Of a stretch of DNA of 11,363 nucleotides, positions 1-7,500 are shown in pieces. The first letter of the stretch is position 1. Every line of letters begins with the position of its first letter. A program made the position numbers and the translations under genes. The stretch is taken from NCBI GenBank assembly GCA_946886255.1, contig CAMPIG010000116.1:1-11363 (forward strand), in the 5' to 3' direction. The notes below the pieces were generated by a model. It worked only from the letters and a program-made list of their open reading frames with translations, had not been told where the DNA came from and did no database searches. Source of the stretch: an uncultured Cellvibrio sp. (lineage in GTDB: Bacteria; Pseudomonadota; Gammaproteobacteria; Pseudomonadales; Cellvibrionaceae).

Positions 1-22
1 ATGTAACCACTGGAGGTTTGCC

Positions 23-1066
23 ATGTCGCGCCTGACCACTCTTATCATCGCGCTGTTTCTTTCTACTTCTGCCGCTGCGGCAGAGCCATTCAAGATCTGC
101 TGGTCCATCTACGTCGGCTGGATGCCGTGGGGCTACGGGGCCGATCAAAAAATTATCGATAAATGGGCCAGGAAATACGGCATCGCGATCGAAGTTACCC
201 AAATCAACGATTACATCGAATCTATCAACCAATACACCGCCGGTCAGTTCGACGCGTGCAGTATGACCAACATGGATGCGCTGACGATTCCGGCAGCAGG
301 TGGTGTGGACAGCACGGCATTAATCGTCGGTGATTTTTCTAACGGCAACGATGGCGTTGTCCTAAAAGGCGCGAACAAATCCCTGAAAGATATCAAAGGC
401 CAAAACGTTAACCTGGTGGAGTTGAGCGTGTCTCACTACCTGCTGGCGCGCGGTTTGGAAACCGTTGGTTTGAAAGAATCAGATATCAAAGTGGTTAACA
501 CATCAGACGCGGATATGGTGGCGGTTTACGGCACCAAAGATGTCACCGCCGTGACCACCTGGAATCCATTGCTCAGCGAAATCCTTTCTCAACCTGACAG
601 CAGCATGGTGTTTGATTCTTCGCAGATTCCGGGCGAGATCATGGACCTGCTGATTATCAATACCGATACTTTGAAAAAAAATCCCGCCTTGGGCAAAGCC
701 CTGGTCGGCGCCTGGTATGAAATCATGGGCGTGATGAGCGCGAAAGATAAAGCCGGTGTTGCAGCACGTACTGCCATGGCCGTAGCTTCGGGCACGGATT
801 TGGCCGGCTATGAAGCACAATTGGCCAGCACCAAAATGTTTTATAAACCTGCCGATGCACTTGCCCTGGTTAACAGCGATGAATTGCTGGACACCATGCA
901 AAAAGTAGCGGAGTTTTCCTTCGAACACGGCTTGCTCGGCGAAGGCGCACCGGATGCCACTTTCATCGGCGTTGAAGGCCCGGAAGGTGTGTACGGCAAC
1001 AAGAAAAATATCAAATTGCGCTTCGACACCAGCTATATGCAAATGGCCGCCGACGGAAAATTGTAG
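23..1066 (+). CDS. Periplasmic substrate-binding protein of ABC importer, urea/guanidine carboxylase region
   Basis: This 347-residue protein probably captures the substrate (guanidine or a related small nitrogen compound) in the periplasm and delivers it to the permease encoded next. Residues 1-20 form a Sec signal peptide: a short basic start, a hydrophobic stretch, then Ala-Ala-Ala-Ala, with likely cleavage before Glu21. No lipobox cysteine is seen. The mature part resembles the SsuA/TauA/NMT1-like type of binding protein that recurs beside urea carboxylase genes. Its start is rich in aromatic residues (Trp27, Tyr30, Trp33, Trp36, Tyr38), which could line a pocket for a cation; that is inference. 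The ATG at 23 follows TGGAGG at 11-16 with six bases between. It is the first gene seen in the cluster, and any promoter or leader riboswitch lies before the window. The substrate is not proven by the sequence. Confidence 0.88.
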   Translation: MSRLTTLIIALFLSTSAAAAEPFKICWSIYVGWMPWGYGADQKIIDKWARKYGIAIEVTQINDYIESINQYTAGQFDACSMTNMDALTIPAAGGVDSTALIVGDFSNGNDGVVLKGANKSLKDIKGQNVNLVELSVSHYLLARGLETVGLKESDIKVVNTSDADMVAVYGTKDVTAVTTWNPLLSEILSQPDSSMVFDSSQIPGEIMDLLIINTDTLKKNPALGKALVGAWYEIMGVMSAKDKAGVAARTAMAVASGTDLAGYEAQLASTKMFYKPADALALVNSDELLDTMQKVAEFSFEHGLLGEGAPDATFIGVEGPEGVYGNKKNIKLRFDTSYMQMAADGKL

Positions 1067-1068
1067 TT

Positions 1069-1205
1069 GTAGGTCGGATTAGCGCAGCGTAATCCGACAA
1101 TACACTTGTTTAAAAAAACGAACTCGCCAACCCGTGTTACAAAAAATAAAAATATGGCAACGCTTGAAGGTCGGTGTCGGATTACGCTGCGCTAATCCGA
1201 CCTAC
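1069..1205. repeat. Inverted pair of REP-like palindromes between binding-protein and permease genes
   Basis: The arms at 1069-1099 and 1175-1205 are exact reverse complements over 31 bp, with 75 bp of AT-rich sequence between. Each arm is also a small imperfect hairpin (GTCGGATTA against TAATCCGAC). The first arm starts two bases after the stop codon of the binding-protein gene. In the RNA it could protect the upstream message from 3' exonucleases or let the two arms pair as one long hairpin, so that the binding protein is made in excess over the permease. REP sequences between malE and malF of E. coli are the known parallel. The GTAGG ends face outward. The remainder of the 181-base gap shows nothing else I can name. 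Confidence 0.85.
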
Positions 1206-1247
1206 TGAACAGGTTTTAAATTCCAATGAAAAGCTCACAGGATATTT

Positions 1248-2069
1248 ATGAAACGGCTGATTAACCTGACGCCCTCAAAACCCGCCAGAGTCTTGCTGGG
1301 CATCCTGCCTTTTGCACTTATCCTGCTGGTTTATCTGATTGCCTCAGATGCGCGTCTGGCGGAAAACGCCAGCGACAAATTGCTGCCCAGCTTTGCGCAA
1401 ATGGGCAGTGCCATCAACAATCTGGCGTTTGAAGAAAGCAAACGCACCGGCGAATATTTATTTTGGCAAGATACCTTAAGCAGTTTACAACGGCTCGCGT
1501 TGGGGATGGGCATCGCCGCCTTGATCGGTTTTTCGCTCGGCATTTTGACCGGCGCTATTCCAACAGTTTATGCGCCTTTAGCACCGCTACTCACCGTGAT
1601 TTCGCTGATTCCCCCCATGGCTATTCTACCGGTGTTGTTTATTGTGTTCGGCTTGGGAGAACTCTCTAAGGTTGCGCTTATTGTCATCGGCGTGGCCCCC
1701 TTTATCGCACGCGATATCCAGCGCAGCACGCTGGAGGTTCCTCTGGAGCAGCTGGTAAAAGCGCAAACGCTTGGCGCGTCAAGCTGGCAAATTCTTGTGC
1801 GGGTTTTAATCCCACAAATGCTGCCGCGCTTGATCAGTTCGGTGCGTTTATCCCTGTGTACTGCCTGGTTGTTTTTAATTGCGGCGGAAGCTATTGCCTC
1901 GACCGACGGCTTGGGTTACCGCATCTTTTTAGTGCGTCGTTATATGTCTATGGATGTCATTCTGCCCTACGTGGCCTGGATTACGTTGCTCGCTTTTCTA
2001 TTCGACTGGTTACTCGACCAAGTCAGTCGGCGTTGTTTTACCTGGCATCATCAGGAGGCTGGAAAATGA
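1248..2069 (+). CDS. ABC transporter permease, nitrate/sulfonate/taurine type
   Basis: This 273-residue inner-membrane protein forms the channel of the importer. Hydrophobic segments lie near residues 15-33, 84-104, 110-135, 139-154, 200-217 and 238-256, giving about six membrane spans as in BPD_transp_1 permeases of the SsuC/TauC group. The cytoplasmic coupling loop (EAA loop) lies at about 167-189, with the typical A-x-T-L-G-A-S core at 172-178, and is the contact for the ATPase. Length is normal for the family. The start at 1248 is preceded by a modest purine-rich site (CAGGA) about six bases upstream. The stop codon overlaps the ATPase start as ATGA (2066-2069), which indicates translational coupling. 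A REP pair separates it from the binding-protein gene. Confidence 0.9.
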   Translation: MKRLINLTPSKPARVLLGILPFALILLVYLIASDARLAENASDKLLPSFAQMGSAINNLAFEESKRTGEYLFWQDTLSSLQRLALGMGIAALIGFSLGILTGAIPTVYAPLAPLLTVISLIPPMAILPVLFIVFGLGELSKVALIVIGVAPFIARDIQRSTLEVPLEQLVKAQTLGASSWQILVRVLIPQMLPRLISSVRLSLCTAWLFLIAAEAIASTDGLGYRIFLVRRYMSMDVILPYVAWITLLAFLFDWLLDQVSRRCFTWHHQEAGK

Positions 2070-2842
2070 AGCAGGCTCCGATGATTCAGGCTAAAAACCT
2101 GTGGAAGCAATATGGCGATAACGTGGTGCTGGAGCGCATGAACGTAAGCGTCAACGCTGGCGAATTTATTACCATGGTCGGCACCTCCGGATGTGGCAAG
2201 AGCACCTTTTTAAAAATGTTACTGGGGATGGAGTCGCCCTCTTCCGGCGAATTGTTATTGGATGACAAACCGATCCCCAGTGAACCAGATCAATCGCGCG
2301 GCATTGTGTTCCAGCAGTATTCAGTTTTTCCGCATCTCACCGTATTACAAAACGTAATTCTTGCGCGAGAATTTGAGCGTGCGCCCCTACTGGGAAAATT
2401 ATTCGGCGGAGCAAAACGTCGTGTGGAAGATGAAGCCAAGAGGTTGATCGACACCGTAGGTTTAACGCCAGCGTTACAACGTTTTCCCCACGAATTATCC
2501 GGTGGTATGAAACAGCGGCTCGCTATCGCGCAGGCACTGATTCGCCGTCCGCGTATTTTGTTGCTGGATGAACCTTTCGGCGCACTTGACCCAGGCATTC
2601 GCGCAGATATGCACCAGCTGGTATTAAAACTGTGGCAAGAACACCAGCTCACAGTATTTATGGTGACCCATGATTTAAGCGAGGGCTTTTATCTCGGCAC
2701 ACGCCTGTGGGTGTTCGACAAACTGCGTCGCGATAATCAGGCGCCCACCGCCTACGGCGCCAACATTACCTATGACTTGCCCATCACCCGACAAAAAGTT
2801 GTTTTACCAAAAGATTTGCAAGCCTTAACAGAACAGGAATAA
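2066..2842 (+). CDS. ABC transporter ATP-binding protein, nitrate/sulfonate/taurine type
   Basis: This 258-residue protein drives the importer by ATP hydrolysis at the inner face of the membrane. All nucleotide-binding motifs are intact: Walker A GTSGCGKS at 39-46, Q-loop Gln83, signature LSGGM at 144-148, Walker B ILLLDEP at 164-170 with catalytic Glu169, and the switch His202. The frame is open back to 1856, but the ATG at 2066 is the right start: AGGAGG at 2053-2058 precedes it by seven bases, it overlaps the permease stop as ATGA, and the family's usual N-terminus begins there. The extra upstream residues would merely re-read permease codons in another frame. The DUF1989 gene follows after eight bases. 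The C-terminal 35 residues after the core are typical of the subgroup and hold no separate domain I recognise. Confidence 0.93.
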   Translation: MKQAPMIQAKNLWKQYGDNVVLERMNVSVNAGEFITMVGTSGCGKSTFLKMLLGMESPSSGELLLDDKPIPSEPDQSRGIVFQQYSVFPHLTVLQNVILAREFERAPLLGKLFGGAKRRVEDEAKRLIDTVGLTPALQRFPHELSGGMKQRLAIAQALIRRPRILLLDEPFGALDPGIRADMHQLVLKLWQEHQLTVFMVTHDLSEGFYLGTRLWVFDKLRRDNQAPTAYGANITYDLPITRQKVVLPKDLQALTEQE

Positions 2843-2850
2843 CGCTAGCC

Positions 2851-3561
2851 ATGAGTGAGATTACTTACACCACCCAATTACCCGGCAATGCTCACTGGTC
2901 ACTGGAGATGCGGCGCGGCTCGCTGATGCGCCTGACGGACATCGACGGTGGTGCTAACGTCGGCATGCTGTTTTATAACCCGCGCAATTTATTAGAGCGC
3001 TATAACGCACCGGACACCTTGAAGTGTCAACACACGTTCAAGTTGCAGCGCGGCAATTGTTTGTATTCGGATATGGGCCGAATTTTTGCGTCGATCATTG
3101 AAGACGATAGCAACTGGCACGATACCGTGTGCGGCAACAGCAACGCTGTCTTGATTGAAAAAAAGTGGGGCAAACGCGATTACCAAACCCAGCGCAACGA
3201 TTGGTTGCAAAATGGCTACGACGCCTTTCTGGTGGAGTTGGCCAAATACGGTTTAGGTCCAGTCGATATGGCAGCCAATATTAATTGGTTTAGCAAAGTC
3301 GTCAGTGATGATGCAGGCAACATTCAGCTCGACACCAGCGCACCTATACCTGGCCAGCAGGTGACCTTGCGTTTTGAGATGGACACGCTGGTGGTGCTGC
3401 ACACTTGCCCGCATCCGTTGGACAACGCTGAACACTATCCCTTTAAAGCGGTGCGTATTGAATTAGGTAAAGCTGATCCGGTTTCCGATGACGATTACTG
3501 CAAAAATTTTCGTCCGGAAAACCAGCGCGGCTTTATGAATAACCATTTGTACCACTTGTGA
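2851..3561 (+). CDS. DUF1989 urea carboxylase-associated protein (UAAP), larger subunit of probable carboxyguanidine deiminase
   Basis: This 236-residue cytoplasmic protein belongs to the DUF1989 / urea-carboxylase-associated family. In Pseudomonas the corresponding pair (CgdA and CgdB) was shown to deiminate carboxyguanidine to allophanate plus ammonia, so this is probably one subunit of that enzyme; I do not assign the A or B name. Family-typical blocks are visible: GxNVGMLFYNP at about 34-44, ERYNAPDTLKCQH at 49-61, WHDTVCGNS at 89-97, LVELAKYGLG at 127-136 and LHTCPHPLD at 183-191. Conserved Cys and His residues (Cys59, His61, His90, Cys94, His184, Cys186, His188) are candidate metal or catalytic residues, which is inference. 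The ATG at 2851 sits eight bases after the ATPase stop, and AGGAA at 2835-2839 overlaps the end of that gene. It shares only the fold pattern, not close identity, with the second DUF1989 protein. Confidence 0.9.
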   Translation: MSEITYTTQLPGNAHWSLEMRRGSLMRLTDIDGGANVGMLFYNPRNLLERYNAPDTLKCQHTFKLQRGNCLYSDMGRIFASIIEDDSNWHDTVCGNSNAVLIEKKWGKRDYQTQRNDWLQNGYDAFLVELAKYGLGPVDMAANINWFSKVVSDDAGNIQLDTSAPIPGQQVTLRFEMDTLVVLHTCPHPLDNAEHYPFKAVRIELGKADPVSDDDYCKNFRPENQRGFMNNHLYHL

Positions 3562-3568
3562 AAATCAT

Positions 3569-3673
3569 TGTCGGATTACGGCGCTTTGCGCCTAATGCGA
3601 CCTACTGGAGCATTTACTATGCTGATTGAAAGTATTACCTGTAGGTCGGATTAGCCGAAGGCGTAATCCGACA
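3569..3673. repeat. Inverted pair of REP-like palindromes between the two DUF1989 genes
   Basis: The arms are 3569-3605 (TGTCGGATTAC...CGACCTAC) and 3641-3673 (GTAGGTCGGATTA...AATCCGACA). Orientation is opposite to the pair at 1069-1205: here the TGTCGG ends face outward. The loops differ from the other copies. The first arm has a GGCGC/GCGCC stem tip with a TTT loop and carries one G where the consensus has C (CCTAATGCGACC), so it looks older or degraded. Between the arms lies the first copy of a duplicated gene start. The pair separates the two presumed deiminase subunits, whose genes would otherwise be expected to be close together. Confidence 0.8.
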
Positions 3674-3747
3674 TTTTTGATCAATGCAGGTACATCATCG
3701 TTTAAACGAAAATTATTGTCGGAGCATTCACTATGCTGATTGAAAGT
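3607..3747 (+). repeat. 27-bp direct repeat of ribosome binding site and gene start
   Basis: The copies at 3607-3633 and 3721-3747 match at 26 of 27 bases (T or C at the ninth base). Each contains GGAG, an eight-base spacer, ATG and four further codons (Leu-Ile-Glu-Ser). The second copy is the true start of the shorter DUF1989 gene. The first reads into the adjoining REP element and stops. The copies are 114 bp apart, so they are in the same frame, but TAG at 3652-3654 closes the first. Confidence 0.9.
3619..3654 (+). pseudogene. Decoy 11-codon frame from the duplicated start of the shorter DUF1989 gene
   Basis: An ATG with the same GGAG site and spacing as the real gene at 3733 opens a frame of 11 codons (MLIESITCRSD) that ends at a TAG inside the REP element. 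It is best read as a partial duplicate of the gene's start. It could still recruit ribosomes and act as a leader frame, because the real start lies 78 bases past its stop. No function is claimed for the peptide. Confidence 0.5.
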
Positions 3748-4371
3748 CAACGTCATCCGGAACAGGCCGCCGCTCGCCATTGGGTGGGAGCCGGCGATTA
3801 TTTTCTGGGGGAAATTAAACAAGGTCAAACGCTGCGCTTGGTCGATCTTGAGGGCAACCAGGCGGCGGATGTGTTGTTTTATAATGCACAGAATCCCAGC
3901 GAGCGTTATAGCGCTACGGATACGATTCGCACCCAGGAAAATTTATACCTGAGCGGCGGCAGCAAATTAATATCCAACAACAACCGCGAGATGCTGGAGA
4001 TTGTTGCGGATACCTGTGGCCGTCACGATACGCTCGGAGGAGCTTGCGCCACCGAAAGCAACACTGTGCGCTACAGCCTGGAAAAACGTTGCATGCACGC
4101 CTGTCGCGACAGCTGGATGCTTGCCATTGCAGAGCACCCGGAATTTCGCATCAGCAAACGCGACATCACCCACAACATTAATTTTTTTATGAACGTGCCG
4201 GTCACCAGCGACGGTGGCTTGACCTTTGCCGACGGTATTTCCGCACCAGGAAAATATGTCGAGTTAACCGCAAAGATGGATATCGTGATTCTGATTTCCA
4301 ATTGCCCGCAACTCAACAACCCTTGCAATGGTTACAACCCGACGCCCATTGAAGTGTTGGTGTGGAATTAG
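3733..4371 (+). CDS. DUF1989 urea carboxylase-associated protein (UAAP), smaller subunit of probable carboxyguanidine deiminase
   Basis: This 212-residue protein is the second DUF1989 member and the presumed partner of the one ending at 3561; the two subunits together would convert carboxyguanidine to allophanate. Family blocks: [18 protein letters not shown] at about 35-52, [12 protein letters not shown] at 57-68, [19 protein letters not shown] at 93-111, [14 protein letters not shown] at 144-157, [12 protein letters not shown] at 167-178 and [17 protein letters not shown] at 189-205. Cys95, His98, Cys105, Cys191 and Cys198 are candidate active-site or metal residues (inference). The start at 3733 has GGAG eight bases before it. 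The stop codon TAG at 4369-4371 is made partly by a palindromic element: TA belongs to the flank and G is the first base of the element. Removing the element would leave TAA in frame, so the protein would be unchanged. Confidence 0.9.
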   Translation: MLIESQRHPEQAAARHWVGAGDYFLGEIKQGQTLRLVDLEGNQAADVLFYNAQNPSERYSATDTIRTQENLYLSGGSKLISNNNREMLEIVADTCGRHDTLGGACATESNTVRYSLEKRCMHACRDSWMLAIAEHPEFRISKRDITHNINFFMNVPVTSDGGLTFADGISAPGKYVELTAKMDIVILISNCPQLNNPCNGYNPTPIEVLVWN

Positions 4372-4510
4372 AAGCCGTCTCAAAAATCACTTGGCGGCCT
4401 GATACTGCGTTGAAAAGCGGATTCCGGTGCTCATTTACTTAAGTAAACTCTGCTCCTCATCCGCTTTTCGCCTTGCCTGAGTCTCGCCAGCTGATTTTTG
4501 AGATGGCTTC
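4371..4510. mobile_element. MITE-like 140-bp imperfect palindrome
   Basis: The ends GAAGCCGTCTCAAAAATCA (4371-4389) and TGATTTTTGAGATGGCTTC (4492-4510) are inverted repeats with 18 of 19 matches. The whole segment is an imperfect palindrome centred on TTTACTTAAGTAAA (4434-4447), with GAAAAGCGGAT on one side and ATCCGCTTTTC on the other. It is bounded on both sides by TA, which could be a 2-bp target duplication as made by IS630/Tc1-type transposases. No transposase is encoded, so it would have to be moved by one elsewhere. In RNA it would form a long hairpin between the DUF1989 gene and the riboswitch. Its membership in a named repeat family is not established here. Confidence 0.7.
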
Positions 4511-4520
4511 TAAAAAACTG

Positions 4521-4577
4521 CCTCTTCAGTGGACGACCACTGTCGTAAGAAAACCCTGCGGGACGACCCGCTGGAGC
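4521..4577 (+). promoter_or_regulatory. Guanidine-II (mini-ykkC) riboswitch candidate
   Basis: There are two hairpins with identical ACGA tetraloops. The first has stem CAGTGG/CCACTG (4527-4532 with 4537-4542) and loop 4533-4536. The second has stem GCGGG/CCCGC (4558-4562 with 4567-4571) and loop 4563-4566. A 15-base linker joins them. The Shine-Dalgarno GGAG (4573-4576) comes right after the second stem, five bases before the carboxylase ATG. Paired hairpins with ACGR loops next to a ribosome binding site are the definition of the guanidine-II class, in which each loop binds one guanidinium ion. A competing fold is visible: CTC (4522-4524) plus CAGTGG (4527-4532) can pair with CCGCTGGAG (4568-4576), which would hide the Shine-Dalgarno sequence. 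Ligand binding would free it, giving translation in the presence of guanidine. The gene it controls fits the class. Confidence 0.88.
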
Positions 4578-4581
4578 TGAC

Positions 4582-7500
4582 ATGTTTACCAAGGTTTTAA
4601 TTGCCAATCGTGGCGCTATCGCTGTCCGTATTATCCGTACGTTAAAAAAACTCAATATTCAATCAGTGGCTGTTTATGCAGAGTCAGATCGTGATTCATT
4701 GCACGTTCGCCTCGCTGACGAAGCCTTTTGTCTCGGCGAGGGTGCAGCGGCGCACACTTATCTGGATCGGAAACAAATCCTGTCTGTTGCGCAACAAAGC
4801 GGTGCGCAGGCTATACACCCCGGTTACGGTTTTTTAAGCGAGAACGCCAGCTTCGTTGCAGAATGTGAAGCGGCCGGTTTAGTGTTTATCGGCCCCACGG
4901 CGGAGCAGATGGTGACCTTCGGTTTAAAACATAAAGCGCGGGAACTGGCTCAAGCCGCCAATGTACCTTTATGCCCTGGCACCGATTTATTAAAAAATAT
5001 CAACGACGCGAAACAGGCTGCATCCGCTGTCGGTTATCCCGTGATGTTAAAGAGCACAGCGGGCGGCGGTGGTATCGGCATGCAACTGTGCCAGAACGAA
5101 ACTGAGTTAGTCGGTGCGTTTGATAGCGTGAAGCGACTGGGGGCTAATAACTTCGCCGATGACGGCGTGTTCCTGGAAAAATTTATTGCCGCCGCGCGCC
5201 ATATTGAAGTGCAAATTTTCGGCGATGGTAAAGGTAAGGCCGTAGCCATCGGCGAGCGCGACTGCTCCAGTCAGCGACGCAATCAAAAAGTCGTTGAAGA
5301 ATGCCCGGCACCTAACCTGCCCGAAGCGCAACGTGCGGCGATGCAACGCACGGCTGAGCAACTACTGGCGTCAGTGAATTATCGTAATGCGGGTACGGTT
5401 GAATTTATTTACGACGCGCAGGAAGAAAAATTTTATTTCCTCGAAGTCAACACGCGCCTGCAGGTCGAACACGGTGTGACTGAAGAGGTCTGGGGCGTGG
5501 ATCTGGTGGAGTGGATGTTACGACAAGCAGCAGGTGAGCTGGGAGATATTATTGCATTACGCAATCAGCTAACGCCTAAAGGCCATGCCATTCAAGTGCG
5601 CGTTTACGCCGAAGATCCTGTACAGCACTTTCAGCCCTGCGCCGGTCTACTCAGCCAGGTTATTTGGCCTGCCGCTCAAAATGGCGTGCGTATCGATCAC
5701 TGGATCGAAAGTGGCATTGAAGTACCGGCCTATTTTGATCCGATGCTGGCCAAGGTGATTGTGCACGATGTATCGCGCGAGGCCGCGTTAAAAAAACTTG
5801 GAGATGTGTTGCAAGCATCCAGCTTGTACGGGATCGAAACCAACCTCGGTTATCTGCGCTCACTGTTGCAGGATGAAACCCTGTGCAGCGGGAAGATGAC
5901 CACGCGCTATCTCAACCAATTTGTGTACCAGCCTGCACGCATCGACATTATTCAGGGCGGCACACAAACCACGATCCAGGACTATCCTGGCCGTTGCGGT
6001 TATTGGCATGTGGGCGTGCCCACCTCTGGTCCGTTCGATAATTATTCGTTTCGCCTCGGCAACAGCCTGTTAAACAACAGCGACTCGGCTGCCGGCCTGG
6101 AAATTACGCTGCAAGGCCCCACTCTGAAATTCAGTTGTGCTACCACCATTGTGTTAACCGGTGCGGCTATTGAAGCAAAACTGGATGGCCAACCGCTGGC
6201 GGTTTATGACGTAGTGAATGTCGCCGCTGGTCAGCAATTGCAGTTAGGTCGAATTTCCGACCGGGGGGCGCGCACATATCTTTGCGTTGCAGGTGGCATT
6301 CAATGTCCGGATTATCTCACTGCAAAAGCAACGTTCACTCTCGGTCAATTCGGTGGTCACAACGGTCGTGCATTACGCGCCGGTGACGTCCTGGCGCTGG
6401 ATAAAAAAAATTGCCATCGCAGTGAATCCATGCCCCCCTGCCCTGATGCGTTGAAACCGGAGATGACCAATCAATGGCAAGTGCGCGTTATTTATGGTCC
6501 ACACGGCGCACCGGATTTTTTTACCGACGCCGATATTCAACAATTCTTTTATCATGATTGGGAAGTACATTACAACTCCAGCCGCACCGGTGTGCGCCTG
6601 ATTGGCCCCAAACCGCAGTGGGCGCGAACCTCTGGTGGCGAAGCCGGGATGCACCCGTCGAATATTCACGACAATGCTTACGCCTTCGGTACGGTGGATT
6701 TCACCGGCGACATGCCGGTTATCCTCGGCCCCGATGGCCCGTCGCTCGGCGGGTTTGTTTGCCCGGCAACGGTGATTACTGCCGATTTATGGAAGCTCGG
6801 TCAATTGCGCGCGGGTGATAAAATTCGTTTTATTCCTGTTATCCTCGATACCGCTGTTGCTATCGAAGCCACACAGAAAAAAAGTTTGCAGCATCTTGCT
6901 GATCAATCACCTGCACCTTCAGTCGCCGTGACGGAACTGCCCTCGCCTATTGTGGGGCGACTGAGCGCAGAGACCTGCGGCGAAGATATTGTTTACCGTG
7001 TGGCTGGTGACCATTTTCTGTTGGTTGAATACGGCCCGCTGGAACTGGATATCAAGTTGCGTTTTCGCGCTCATGCACTGATGCAATGGTTGCAAAAAAA
7101 TTTGCTGCCCGGCTTGCGCGAACTCACGCCGGGAATTCGTTCCTTGCAAGTTCATTACGACAGCCAAACACTGTCACTGGCGCAATTACTCGACCACTTG
7201 CAACGCGGTGAGCACGCGCTTGCACAACAGCTCGCCGAATTAAGCGTACCCTCGCGCATCGTGTATTTACCGTTGAGCTGGGATGACGAAGCCTGCAAGC
7301 TGGCGATTCAAAAATACGTGCAATCAGTGCGTGCCAACGCGCCCTGGTGCCCCAGCAACCTGGAGTTTATCCGGCGCATCAATGGTCTGGATTCGATTCA
7401 GGACGTGAAAGATATTTTATTCAATGCGTCTTATCTGGTGATGGGCCTTGGCGATGTGTATCTCGGCGCGCCCGTTGCCACGCCGACTGATCCGCGTCAT

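Noticed and set aside
1..22. End of a guanidine-sensing leader at the window start
   Set aside because: Only 22 bases are available and no ACGR hairpin or ykkC-I motif can be seen in them, so the claim cannot be supported.
503..1042. Long open frame of 179 codons on the minus strand inside the binding-protein gene
   Set aside because: It is antisense to a clear gene, shows no recognisable motif and has no ribosome site that I can see.
1856..2065. In-frame extension of the ABC ATPase upstream to an ATG at 1856
   Set aside because: It only re-reads permease codons in another frame. The ATG at 2066 has a strong ribosome site, the ATGA overlap and the normal family N-terminus.
3698..3709. Perfect 12-bp palindrome TCGTTTAAACGA upstream of the shorter DUF1989 gene as an operator
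   Set aside because: It is short, AT-rich at its core, and has no second copy before the other genes, so there is no support beyond chance.
4431..4655. Minus-strand frame of 74 codons across the palindrome, riboswitch and carboxylase start
   Set aside because: It is composed of structured non-coding sequence and the complement of a conserved N-terminus, with no protein family resemblance.
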